Assembly: GCA_964623815.1 (NCBI GenBank)
Contig: CAZUVR010000019.1
Span: forward strand, 9,741 to 73,740
From: Chroococcopsis sp964623815
GTDB lineage: Bacteria > Cyanobacteriota > Cyanobacteriia > Cyanobacteriales > Microcystaceae
Direction of reading: 5' to 3'
DNA length: 64,000 nucleotides
A program made the translations under genes and the position numbers. Shown here piece after piece: positions 16,968 through 26,058 of the stretch (positions are counted from its first letter, which is position 1; each line of letters starts with the position of its first letter). A model generated the notes under the pieces. The model made no database searches. It saw only the letters and a program-made list of their open reading frames with translations, and was not told the DNA's origin.

Positions 16968-18902
16968 ATGGCTGTCAACTTATTTGATGTTAACTATTAT
17001 CGCCAAGTAAATCCAGATTTAGCCGCTGGAGGTTTATCTACCGATCAACAACTAACAGATCATTTTTTCAGGTCTGGTTTAAACGAAGGTCGAACTTTTT
17101 CAAGATTTGTAGATCTAAATTATTATCGTGCGAGTAATCCTGATATTGCTGCGGTAAGGCCTACCTATAGGGATTTATATGATCATCTAGCTAATTCTGG
17201 TGTCGCACAACAGAGAAAATTTTCTCCCTATGTCGATCTCCGTTTCTATAACCAAGCTAATCCAGATTTAGACGTTTTTAATTCAAATTATGAGCGGTTA
17301 TTCGAGCATTTACAAAGTTTCGGATTTAATGAAAGACGGCGATTTTCTCCTTTTTTTGATCTAGATTTCTACAGACAGACTAATCCTGATTTAGCGTCTT
17401 TTGCTCAAGCTCAAATATTCGATCATCTACGTAATTGGGGCTTAGATGAATCGGGCCGTAGAATTTCACAATTTTTCGACTTTAATTTTTATAGAAGCGC
17501 TAATCCCGATTTAACCTCTGCAGGAATAAATACATCCAGGGGATTATTCAATCATTTTATCGATTTCGGAGTTTTAGAAAGTCGTTCTGCTTCCCCTTTC
17601 GCCAATATCAATTTTTACAAATACGCAAACCCCGATTTAGCGGCGAGCTTAACTAATAATCTAGAAGCTTATCGTAGTCTTCAAACCACTGGCCTATCTC
17701 AAGGAAGGAGAATTTCCCCTTTCATAGACCTAAATATCTACCGACAATCTAACCCTGATTTGTACGCAGCTAACCTATCTAACTCCAATCTTTTAAACCA
17801 TTTACAAATAAACGGGTTGAGAGAAGAAAGAAGAGTTTCCAATTCTTTTGATCCGAAAATCTATCGAGCCAATAATCAGGATCTTACCAACTTAGGGGGA
17901 GGCGATTTATTGAATCACTTCGCCATTTACGGAATTAATGAGCCAAGAGAAGCTTCTTCGGACATATTCAATGTCAATTTTTATCGGAATAACAACGCCG
18001 ATTTGAACCAAGCAGGCGTTAATACCAATGCCCTCGCTCTCAATCATTATGAAGTCTACGGGTACAAAGAAAATCGTCTGTCTTCCAATCTATCTTTAAG
18101 TTTAAATGGAAGCCCAGGAACGAGTTTAAATACTGCATCAAATTTAGGCTTTATCAGTAATAATAGGAGTGGGAATTTATCTCAACAACAATTAGGAATT
18201 AATAACGGAGAGAATTATTATCGTTTCAATACTCCTGGAGTCACTAACGTCAACATTACTATCACCGCTTTAAGGGGAAGTTTGGATTTAGAAATAATCT
18301 TCGATGCCAATAATAACGGGCAGATAGATACAGGAGAAGTAATACAAAGTAGTCGTATCACTCAAGCTAATCGGGGAATTAACCTCTCTTTAGGTGCCGG
18401 CACCTATTTCACCCGATTGGTGAATCGCACTAATACGGCGAATAATTACCGCATTTCCTTTAACGCCTCTGCTAACGGAGGGATTACCAGTGTTGACCCG
18501 GCTAACAGCGCTGATGGGGCATTTACTCTCGGCAACTTTGCTCAAAATCAGACAATAAATGATTTTATCGGTACTAGCGATCGTAACGATTACTATTACT
18601 TTAGTTCTCTTTACTCTACCAACGGCGGCATTACTGACAGTGGAACCTATATAGCAACCCTATCAAGGTATAATACCGGGGTGGAATTGCAATTAACCGT
18701 CATCGAGGATTTGAATAATAATCGAGTGATTGACTTGACCGATAGACGCAGAACTGTATCATCTATTAACTCGCGGGGACAATTTTCTTCTGCTATATCT
18801 CTGGATGGATTCTCCGAAACTACGAGTTACTTTTTCGTACAGGTATCTACGAATAAGCCTAACGTTAATACCGCTTATCAACTAACCTTTAATAGAGATT
18901 AA
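16968..18902 (+). CDS. Tandem repeat protein with C-terminal PPC-like domains (copy 1)
   Basis: This 644-residue protein has nine units of about 45 residues in residues 1-380. Each unit has the pattern F/VDxNFYRxxNPDLxxxG...LxxHFxxxGxxExRxxS. Related repeats occur in extracellular proteins of other bacteria, often beside calcium-binding domains. Residues about 385-510 and 515-644 look like two pre-peptidase C-terminal (PPC) type beta domains, with ALGAGTYF-like strands. Both carry Asp/Asn-rich, EF-hand-like loops (DANNNGQID, DLNNNRVID) that may bind calcium. No Sec signal peptide is seen, so export would need a non-Sec route such as type I secretion. A paralogue follows after 18 nt, probably cotranscribed. 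Confidence 0.72.
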   Translation: MAVNLFDVNYYRQVNPDLAAGGLSTDQQLTDHFFRSGLNEGRTFSRFVDLNYYRASNPDIAAVRPTYRDLYDHLANSGVAQQRKFSPYVDLRFYNQANPDLDVFNSNYERLFEHLQSFGFNERRRFSPFFDLDFYRQTNPDLASFAQAQIFDHLRNWGLDESGRRISQFFDFNFYRSANPDLTSAGINTSRGLFNHFIDFGVLESRSASPFANINFYKYANPDLAASLTNNLEAYRSLQTTGLSQGRRISPFIDLNIYRQSNPDLYAANLSNSNLLNHLQINGLREERRVSNSFDPKIYRANNQDLTNLGGGDLLNHFAIYGINEPREASSDIFNVNFYRNNNADLNQAGVNTNALALNHYEVYGYKENRLSSNLSLSLNGSPGTSLNTASNLGFISNNRSGNLSQQQLGINNGENYYRFNTPGVTNVNITITALRGSLDLEIIFDANNNGQIDTGEVIQSSRITQANRGINLSLGAGTYFTRLVNRTNTANNYRISFNASANGGITSVDPANSADGAFTLGNFAQNQTINDFIGTSDRNDYYYFSSLYSTNGGITDSGTYIATLSRYNTGVELQLTVIEDLNNNRVIDLTDRRRTVSSINSRGQFSSAISLDGFSETTSYFFVQVSTNKPNVNTAYQLTFNRD

Positions 18903-18920
18903 TATATAATAGGGAACTGC

Positions 18921-20732
18921 ATGAGTGTTAATTTATTCGATGTCAATTTTTATCGCGCCGCTAACCCCGATTTAGCTAGTGCAGGTTTAGTAACTGATGT
19001 ACAACTGACTAACCACTTTCAAGAGTTTGGTATAAATGAGCCGCGTCGCTTTTCTGCGGTGGTTGACCTGAATTTTTATCGTGCGAATAATCCCGATTTA
19101 GCCCGTGGAGGTGTTACCACTAACCGCGCTCTCTACGATCACTTATCTAATTTTGGCGTTGGCGAAGGAAGAGCTTTTTCAACCTATTTCGGTACGAATA
19201 GTTATGGGTTTTTTAACCCAGACTTAAGCCAGTACGCTAACGCAACATTCACCTCGAATAATGATAGAAATGAATTTTATTTCAATCATTTTAACAGCTT
19301 TGGTTTAGCAGAGAGCCGGCAATTTTCTCAATTTATAGACCTGAGTTTCTATAAACTGCGTAACGCGGACTTAGCTAGTTTGAATAATACTCAGTTACTT
19401 TATCATCTGCAACTATCGGGATTGAATGAAAGAAGAGTTTTTTCGCCCCTGGTTGACATGAGCTTTTATCTGACTGCTAACCAGGATCTTAATTCGGTTT
19501 TCAATAATAATATTGAAGGAGCTTTACAACACTTACAACAGTTCGGGATTAATGAACAGCGTCGTTTCTCTTCCTTCGTAGACCTATCCGTCTATCAAGC
19601 TGCCAACCCAGATCTAAGAGTCGCCCTACCTAGCTATCGGGGACTTTTTGACCATTTAACCTTTAACGGGATCAATGAAGGTCGTCGCTTTTCTCTATCT
19701 TACGATACGAGTTTTTATAGATCTAGTAATTCGGATCTGGCGGCCTTATCTAACGCCCAACTGTTACAACACTTTCAAATATACGGTCTCAGCGATGGGG
19801 AAAACAGGACATCTTCCGATATTTTTAACGCTACTGCCTATCTGGCCGAGAATCAGGATTTACAAGCGGCCGGATTGAACAAACGCGCCGCCCAACAACA
19901 TTTTGAACTATTCGGTTATAGAGAATCCCGCAGAACAGGAGCCTTGTCATTTCCCCAATTTAATAACAGTGGGAACACTTTCGCCACCTCATCTAATATC
20001 GGTGCCATCAGTAGTCAGAGAGGAGGAAGCATAGAAGATAGACTTACGCCCGCCAATCCGGAGGATATGTATAAGATATTAGTTCCCTTTACCCAAACCG
20101 TGAATTTTAGCGTTACCGGCTTCTCGGGCAATTTGGGCGTACAGTTAGCTTACGATCTTAACGGCGATGGAGTTTATAATAATAGCTTAACTGGGGGTGA
20201 GAGAATCGGTAGTTTCAGTAGTTCTACCACGCCGTCACAAGTTACTTTCAACCGAACTTTAGGGGCGGGAACATACTATATTTTACTCACTGGTACCGGT
20301 GGTTTTAACAGCGCTTATAATCTCAATCTATCGGCTAGTAATTTTAATTTAACTCCCAACGTTGATATAGGTGATACTTTAGGTACTGCTCTCAATATAG
20401 GCACGATCACTAATACCCAAACTGTACAACAATTTGTGGGTACAACTGATCCGGTGGATGTGTATCGCTTTAATGTTAGAACAACAAGTAACGTAGCTCT
20501 GAATTTATCCGGATTAACTGGACTCTCCGGTGATACGGTAGACTTTGAGTTAATTTCCGATCGTAATAACAACGGTCAGATCGATCGGCCATCGGATATT
20601 ATCGTCGCACAGAAAACCGCTACTTCAAGTTCAATCAATAGAAGTTTAACTCCCGGAACTTATTTCGTGCGCGTCGCCCGCTCTCAACCTAACGGCAATA
20701 CAGGTTATAGTTTATCTTTCGCCACCACTTAA
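18921..20732 (+). CDS. Tandem repeat protein with C-terminal PPC-like domains (copy 2)
   Basis: This 603-residue paralogue of the preceding gene has the same start (MSVNLFDVNFYRAANPDL against MAVNLFDVNYYRQVNPDL). It has eight repeat units to about residue 345, with unit 3 degenerate (FGTNSYGFFNPDL). Two PPC-like beta domains end it, with loops DLNGDGVYNN and DRNNNGQIDR resembling calcium-binding loops. It also has no signal peptide. The pair probably arose by tandem duplication and then diverged in repeat number. Both likely act at the cell surface or outside the cell, but adhesin, matrix or sheath roles are inference only. Confidence 0.72.
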   Translation: MSVNLFDVNFYRAANPDLASAGLVTDVQLTNHFQEFGINEPRRFSAVVDLNFYRANNPDLARGGVTTNRALYDHLSNFGVGEGRAFSTYFGTNSYGFFNPDLSQYANATFTSNNDRNEFYFNHFNSFGLAESRQFSQFIDLSFYKLRNADLASLNNTQLLYHLQLSGLNERRVFSPLVDMSFYLTANQDLNSVFNNNIEGALQHLQQFGINEQRRFSSFVDLSVYQAANPDLRVALPSYRGLFDHLTFNGINEGRRFSLSYDTSFYRSSNSDLAALSNAQLLQHFQIYGLSDGENRTSSDIFNATAYLAENQDLQAAGLNKRAAQQHFELFGYRESRRTGALSFPQFNNSGNTFATSSNIGAISSQRGGSIEDRLTPANPEDMYKILVPFTQTVNFSVTGFSGNLGVQLAYDLNGDGVYNNSLTGGERIGSFSSSTTPSQVTFNRTLGAGTYYILLTGTGGFNSAYNLNLSASNFNLTPNVDIGDTLGTALNIGTITNTQTVQQFVGTTDPVDVYRFNVRTTSNVALNLSGLTGLSGDTVDFELISDRNNNGQIDRPSDIIVAQKTATSSSINRSLTPGTYFVRVARSQPNGNTGYSLSFATT

Positions 20733-20786
20733 ACTTTAAGTTCTCCTATTAAAGATAACGATCGATGCAACTCCTCCTAACCTAGC

Positions 20787-20826
20787 TATAATCGAAATGT
20801 CCCCCATAGAACCCGTTTTTATGGGG
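20787..20826 (+). promoter_or_regulatory. pyrG: pyrG promoter -10 box and leader hairpin
   Basis: TATAAT at 20787-20792 is a good -10 box. No clear -35 is seen. The predicted transcript start (about 20799-20801) falls on a run of five C. CCCCATA (20802-20808) then pairs with TATGGGG (20820-20826), so the transcript would begin with a hairpin 25 nt before the pyrG start. In Bacillus, pyrG is regulated by CTP-sensitive initiation in a similar place. Whether that applies here is open. Confidence 0.4.
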
Positions 20827-20850
20827 CATTGTTCGTGTATGGCTAAAACT

Positions 20851-22503
20851 ATGAGTAAATTTGTCTTCGTGACTGGTGGGGTTGTCTCCAGCATCGGTAA
20901 GGGAATCGTCGCCGCTAGTCTGGGACGTTTATTAAAGTCTAGAGATTATTCCGTATCGATCCTTAAATTAGATCCTTATATTAACGTTGACCCCGGAACG
21001 ATGAGTCCTTTTCAACACGGTGAAGTTTTCGTCACCGAAGATGGGGCGGAAACGGATTTAGATTTAGGGCATTACGAGCGTTTCACCGATACTTCCATGT
21101 CCCGCCTCAATAGCGTTACCACCGGCTCCATCTATCAATCGGTAATTAATAAAGAGCGTCGCGGTAATTATCAGGGTGGTACGGTACAGGTGATTCCCCA
21201 TATCACCAACGAAATAAAAGAGAGAATCCTGCGTGTCGCTCAAGATACTAATCCGGATGTGGTGATTACAGAAATCGGCGGTACGGTGGGGGATATAGAA
21301 TCACTACCCTTTTTAGAAGCGATACGTCAATTCCGGAAGGAAGTGGGGCGTAATAACGTGGTGTATATGCACGTCACCCTCATCCCCTGGATTCCAGCAG
21401 CCAAGGAGATGAAAACCAAACCCACACAGCATTCGGTGAAGGAGTTACGCAGTATCGGGATTCAGCCAGATGTGTTAGTCTGTAGATGCGATCGCCCCCT
21501 ACAACCTGGCTTGAAAGATAAGCTCTCGGCTTTCTGCGATGTGCCGGTAGAGTCGGTAATCACCGCCCAAGATGCCAGCAGTATCTATGAAGTACCCCTG
21601 CGTCTCGAAGAAGAAGGGCTAGCTCAGCAAACTCTAGATTTACTCAATCTCCCCCAGCGTCAACCGAATTTGCAACAGTGGGAAAGTTTGGTACAGAAGA
21701 TGCAGACTCTCAACAAACAGATCGAAGTTGCTATCGTCGGTAAGTACGTACAGCTCGGAGACGCTTACCTATCGGTGGTAGAGGCGGTTAAACACGCGGC
21801 TATCGAATTCGGCAGCGATGTACAACTGCGTTGGATAAGTGCCGAAGATGTGGAAACATACGGAGCGGAAAGCCAGTTAAAGGGCGTGAGTGGTATTATC
21901 GTCCCTGGAGGGTTCGGGATTCGCGGTGTTGATGGTAAGGTGAAAGCGATCGAATACGCCCGACAGAATAACGTTCCTTTCCTGGGTTTATGTTTGGGTA
22001 TGCAGTGTTCTGTAATCGAGTGGGCGCGTAATGTGGCCTGTTTAGATAGGGCACACAGTGCCGAATTTGAACCCCAAACCCCCAACCCCGTCATCAACCT
22101 TTTACCCGAGCAACAGGATGTAGTGGATTTGGGCGGTACGATGCGTCTCGGTTTATACCCTTGTCGCCTCACACCCAATACTCTCACCTATTCCCTTTAT
22201 GGGCAAGAGGTAGTTTATGAGCGTCACCGTCACCGCTACGAGTTTAATAATGCTTATCGGAATCGTTTCTTAGAGACGGGTTATGTGGTGAGCGGCACTT
22301 CTCCCGACGGGCGTTTAGTGGAGATTATCGAGTTAACCGGGCACCCCTTCTTTATCGCCACCCAATTCCACCCCGAGTTTTCTTCCCGTCCCAATCACGC
22401 TCATCCTCTGTTCTTGGGTTTCGTCAAGGCTTCTATTAACTGCTTTTCCCGCAGCCTATTAGATTATTTACCTCTGACACCCTCGGAGACAGAGAAAGCC
22501 TGA
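20851..22503 (+). CDS. pyrG: CTP synthase
   Basis: PyrG converts UTP to CTP using ATP and glutamine-derived ammonia. The start at 20851 (MSKFVFVTGG) matches cyanobacterial homologues. In-frame ATGs at 20839 and 20821 would add a leader overlapping the promoter hairpin. The synthase domain shows VTGGVVSSIGKGI, DPYINVDPGTMSPFQHGEVF and TEIGGTVGDIES. The C-terminal class I glutaminase has the nucleophile Cys in PFLGLCLGMQ and the His/Glu of HPEFSSRP. The length of 550 residues is normal. The gene converges on the rfb operon, with a terminator repeat between. Confidence 0.96.
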   Translation: MSKFVFVTGGVVSSIGKGIVAASLGRLLKSRDYSVSILKLDPYINVDPGTMSPFQHGEVFVTEDGAETDLDLGHYERFTDTSMSRLNSVTTGSIYQSVINKERRGNYQGGTVQVIPHITNEIKERILRVAQDTNPDVVITEIGGTVGDIESLPFLEAIRQFRKEVGRNNVVYMHVTLIPWIPAAKEMKTKPTQHSVKELRSIGIQPDVLVCRCDRPLQPGLKDKLSAFCDVPVESVITAQDASSIYEVPLRLEEEGLAQQTLDLLNLPQRQPNLQQWESLVQKMQTLNKQIEVAIVGKYVQLGDAYLSVVEAVKHAAIEFGSDVQLRWISAEDVETYGAESQLKGVSGIIVPGGFGIRGVDGKVKAIEYARQNNVPFLGLCLGMQCSVIEWARNVACLDRAHSAEFEPQTPNPVINLLPEQQDVVDLGGTMRLGLYPCRLTPNTLTYSLYGQEVVYERHRHRYEFNNAYRNRFLETGYVVSGTSPDGRLVEIIELTGHPFFIATQFHPEFSSRPNHAHPLFLGFVKASINCFSRSLLDYLPLTPSETEKA

Positions 22504-22508
22504 GTGGG

Positions 22509-22560
22509 GGGAATTGGGAATCAGGAACCCCGAACTCCTAACCCCCAACTCCCAATTCCC
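22509..22560. terminator. Bidirectional terminator built from heptamer repeats
   Basis: GGGAATTGGGA (22509-22519) pairs perfectly with TCCCAATTCCC (22550-22560). The loop contains further CCCxxxT units. It separates convergent pyrG and rfbB. The units belong to the same heptamer family seen elsewhere in the window. Confidence 0.6.
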
Positions 22561-22563
22561 AAA

Positions 22564-23622
22564 TTATCCGTACACCTGAGCGTAATATTTTTGATAATCG
22601 GGAGATAGAAGGGGCTGCCACCACTGGCGGTTATTGAGATACCAGAGAATGGTTTTCCGTAAACCTTCGCCTACGGTTTCCTCTGGTTCCCAACCCAATT
22701 GAGAGCGGATTTTGCTAGCATCGATCGCATAACGTCGATCGTGTCCCGGTCTATCCTTAACGAAAGTAATCAGTTCTCGGGATGGTCTGACAGGTAATTC
22801 CGGGGCTAATTCGTCCATTAAATCGCATAACATCCCTACGAGGTCAATATTTTTCACCTCGTTATTGCCACCGATATTGTAAGTCTCTCCAGGCTCCCCT
22901 TTCTGAATTACTGTATCCAGTGCCCGGCAATGATCTTTCACATATAACCAATCCCTCACATTCAAGCCGTCGCCGTAGACGGGTAAGGACTTACCCAAAA
23001 GAATATTGATACACATTAAGGGGATTAACTTTTCAGGGAAGTGATAGGGGCCGTAATTATTCGAGCAATTGGTGATCATGGTGGGCATACCATAAGTATG
23101 ATAATAAGCCCGAGCGAGATGATCGCTGCCGGCTTTCGAGGCCGAATAGGGGCTATTGGGAGCGTAGGGAGTGGTTTCGGTAAAGGCTGGGTCTTCTGGT
23201 TCTAAACTGCCGTATACTTCATCTGTGGAGACGTGCAGGAAACGATAATCACCTGGTTTATCTTTAGATAACCAATGTTGGCGAAAGCTCTCTAAGAGGG
23301 TGAAAGTACCGACTACGTTAGTTTGCACGAAAGCACCGGGGCCGAGGATCGATCGATCTACGTGAGATTCAGCGGCCAGATGGGCTACGGTATTGATTTG
23401 ATGGGATTGTAAGAGATTATCGATTAATTCTTGATCGCAAATATCGCCCTTAACAAAGAGGAAGTTATTTCTATCTTTGAGGGGGGTTAAGTTATTGATA
23501 TTACCAGCATAAGTGAGGGCATCGATAACTATGACGAAATCATCTGGATGCGTTTCGCACCAATGATGAACGAAATTAGAACCGATAAAACCTGCGCCAC
23601 CCGTTATTAATATTTTCCGCAT
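22564..23622 (-). CDS. rfbB: dTDP-glucose 4,6-dehydratase
   Basis: RfbB converts dTDP-glucose to dTDP-4-keto-6-deoxyglucose, the second step of dTDP-rhamnose synthesis. The 352-residue extended short-chain dehydrogenase has the NAD motif ITGGAGFIGSNFVHH at residues 5-19. The catalytic region HVSTDEVYGSLE and YSASKAGSDH supplies the Tyr and Lys. It is the last gene of a five-gene minus-strand operon and begins 5 nt behind the glycosyltransferase. Confidence 0.95.
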   Translation of the reverse strand: MRKILITGGAGFIGSNFVHHWCETHPDDFVIVIDALTYAGNINNLTPLKDRNNFLFVKGDICDQELIDNLLQSHQINTVAHLAAESHVDRSILGPGAFVQTNVVGTFTLLESFRQHWLSKDKPGDYRFLHVSTDEVYGSLEPEDPAFTETTPYAPNSPYSASKAGSDHLARAYYHTYGMPTMITNCSNNYGPYHFPEKLIPLMCINILLGKSLPVYGDGLNVRDWLYVKDHCRALDTVIQKGEPGETYNIGGNNEVKNIDLVGMLCDLMDELAPELPVRPSRELITFVKDRPGHDRRYAIDASKIRSQLGWEPEETVGEGLRKTILWYLNNRQWWQPLLSPDYQKYYAQVYG

Positions 23623-23627
23623 AAACT

Positions 23628-24914
23628 TTATTTAGTTAATTTTTGTTTATTGTAAGGTTGTTCTTTTTTCTCTTCGATCAGTTTATTAGATTTATCCAGT
23701 AGTCCGGAGTAAAGTTCCAACCATTCTCTGATAATATTCGGCCATTGCCAAGCTTTTGCTTTTTCCCGCCCCGCTATGGACATTTTCTCCGCTAATTCTC
23801 CATTAACAGCTAACTCATCTAAATATTTAGCAATTTCATCAGTGATCAACTCTTCACTTTTAGGCTCGATTAAATAACCGGTCACACCTTGCTCCACCAG
23901 TAATTGAGGGCCGCCCCAATCCAAACAGATAACTGGGAGTCCTATACCCATAGCCTCTTGAACGGCTATCCCGTTAGCGTCTTCTATACTGGGAAAGACG
24001 AAACCACGATAATTTTTTAATGAATCGAATAGTTCAGCGTGAGAGGTATACCATCCCAGAAAATTTACTCTCTCTTCAAGACCGAGAGCTTTAGCGAGAT
24101 TCTGACAGTGTTCCAGTTCTGGACCCCTGCCGACTACATCAAGACAAATTTTATTTTTAGTCTTCGCCAAGCTTTGAATGATGAGAAAGGTACATTTATG
24201 AAAAACTAACCTACCGAAATAAACAAATTTCATATTAGTTCCTTCATGTTCCACTCTCGGACGCGCTAATAAACTTTCTTTAATGCCGCAATCCAAAGAA
24301 TCAACCATGATGTTTGATTTAACTCCCGCAGCTAAGAGGGAAACCTTAGTTCTTTCCCCCCCGGCGACCAAAATTAAATCGGCTTTGCCTATTTTTGGGA
24401 ATAAAATTTTATTAATGCTCTGAATAGGAAAGTGAAATATTCTCCTGAATTTGGCTTTAATAGTCTCTTTGTTGCTGAATATTTCTGGATAGTAAATATT
24501 ACCGTTGATAGGTCCGAAAACATTTACCAACTTTGACGATATTAACCTTGGTAAAACAGGAGTGTTCGGTTCGGTAAAGTGAAGAATTACTTGCCGTGGA
24601 TCTAAATTTTTTTCTTTAACATAATTTTCAGCCAGGGCTATGGCTTTTTTGAAAAACCAAATATTCAAAAACCACTGCAGAACTACCGAACGATATAGGA
24701 AAATGTCAATAATATCATCATCTACGAAAAAAACATCGTCTAATTTCAATCTTTCATTGATTTCCGCTCTATTCCTCCCATGCGTAATTTGGATGGTATT
24801 AGGATGAATTTTTTTTATTTGTTGAAAAATTTGTAAAGCTTTAATCGCTTCACCGCCCATTTGTTCAGAAACATTGGGTGCTACTAAAATAATTGTCGCC
24901 GAACTACTAATCAT
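23628..24914 (-). CDS. Glycosyltransferase, GT4 family
   Basis: This 428-residue GT-B glycosyltransferase transfers a sugar, presumably to a cell-surface glycan. The N-terminal domain includes SEQMGGEAIKALQIFQQI near residue 15, with the Gly-rich loop of the fold. The C-terminal domain has VYFGRLVFHKC, VVGRGPELEHC, and the GT4 donor-binding stretch FPSIEDANGIAVQEAMGIGLPV with its E-x7-E pattern. A Lys/Glu-rich tail follows. It sits inside the rfb operon between rfbA and rfbB, so a rhamnosyl or other deoxysugar donor is plausible but unproven. Confidence 0.85.
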   Translation of the reverse strand: MISSSATIILVAPNVSEQMGGEAIKALQIFQQIKKIHPNTIQITHGRNRAEINERLKLDDVFFVDDDIIDIFLYRSVVLQWFLNIWFFKKAIALAENYVKEKNLDPRQVILHFTEPNTPVLPRLISSKLVNVFGPINGNIYYPEIFSNKETIKAKFRRIFHFPIQSINKILFPKIGKADLILVAGGERTKVSLLAAGVKSNIMVDSLDCGIKESLLARPRVEHEGTNMKFVYFGRLVFHKCTFLIIQSLAKTKNKICLDVVGRGPELEHCQNLAKALGLEERVNFLGWYTSHAELFDSLKNYRGFVFPSIEDANGIAVQEAMGIGLPVICLDWGGPQLLVEQGVTGYLIEPKSEELITDEIAKYLDELAVNGELAEKMSIAGREKAKAWQWPNIIREWLELYSGLLDKSNKLIEEKKEQPYNKQKLTK

Positions 24915-24979
24915 GTAGAAGTCTCCAGATTGGATAAGAGCTGATGATGGAAAGTTATGTAATGGGGAAAAAAGCGATA

Positions 24980-26053
24980 CTACACCAGTTCAATGTGCGA
25001 GTCATCGCCGATCATGAATCGGAGTGCTTTCGGACGCTGGGGGGCTATTTCTAATCTAGCTCTCTGTCCTACCACGCTATCAACTATGCGTTGATGGATA
25101 CCCACGACTTTCGCTTCCTTGAGGATAACGCTATGTTCTATGTCGGCATCGATAAGGGAAGCGCGATCGGCGATACTACTATAAGGCCCGATAAAACAAT
25201 TCTCTATGTGACAATCTTCACCGATAATTACGGGGCCGCGAACAGTACTATTGATAATCTTAGAACCTTTACCGATCTGTACTCGACCGATAACCGCACT
25301 TTGAGAATCTACATTTCCCTCTACACCTATAGTCAAACAGGTATCGAGAATAATACGATTAGCCTCTAAAAGATCATCTTTTTTCCCCGTATCCAACCAC
25401 CAGCCGCTCAATTGTAGTGCCTCTACAGTTTTTTCCTGATGGATTAATTCTTGGATAGCGTCGGTAATTTCTAATTCTCCCCGTGCCGAGGGTTGAATCG
25501 CCGCTATAGCCGAGTGTATCGAGGGAGAGAAGAAATAAATTCCCACCAAAGCCAGATTAGACGGCGGCTCTTTCGGTTTTTCGATCAGTTGTAACACTTT
25601 ACCCTTCTCATCTACTTTAGCCACACCGAAAGCACTCGGGTTAGATACCTTCCTCAGTAATATTAAAGCGTTCAGATTTTGACTCTTAAAAGAGTCTAAG
25701 AATGGAGATAGATCATCTTGAATTAGGTTATCTCCCAAGTACATGATAAAAGGAGAATCGCCTAAAAAGGGTTGGGCAGTTTTAACAGCGTGAGCCAGTC
25801 CTAGGGGATGGTCTTGTAGTATATAGGTTATGCAAGCGCCGAATCGCTCTCCATCACCAGTTTTTAATTTAATCTCTTCCCCGGTTTCGGGGCTGATGAT
25901 AATGCCTATGTCCGTGATCCCGGCGGCGACGATCGCTTCTATGCCATACCATAGAATAGGCTTATTGGCCACCGGTACTAATTGTTTCGCTCCCGTGTAA
26001 GTAAGGGGGCGTAGACGGGTACCTTTTCCACCAGATAATATTAATGCTTTCAT
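24980..26053 (-). CDS. rfbA: Glucose-1-phosphate thymidylyltransferase, long form
   Basis: RfbA makes dTDP-glucose from dTTP and glucose-1-phosphate, the first step to dTDP-rhamnose. Residues 1-240 form the nucleotidyltransferase domain, starting with the signature LSGGKGTRLRPLT. At 357 residues it exceeds the roughly 290 of classical RmlA. The extra C-terminal part has hexapeptide, left-handed beta-helix character (VIGRVQIGKGSKIINSTV, RGPVIIGEDCHIENC). This is the long subgroup also found beside antibiotic-sugar genes. It lies 5 nt behind rfbD. Confidence 0.92.
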   Translation of the reverse strand: MKALILSGGKGTRLRPLTYTGAKQLVPVANKPILWYGIEAIVAAGITDIGIIISPETGEEIKLKTGDGERFGACITYILQDHPLGLAHAVKTAQPFLGDSPFIMYLGDNLIQDDLSPFLDSFKSQNLNALILLRKVSNPSAFGVAKVDEKGKVLQLIEKPKEPPSNLALVGIYFFSPSIHSAIAAIQPSARGELEITDAIQELIHQEKTVEALQLSGWWLDTGKKDDLLEANRIILDTCLTIGVEGNVDSQSAVIGRVQIGKGSKIINSTVRGPVIIGEDCHIENCFIGPYSSIADRASLIDADIEHSVILKEAKVVGIHQRIVDSVVGQRARLEIAPQRPKALRFMIGDDSHIELV

Positions 26054-26058
26054 AGAAT

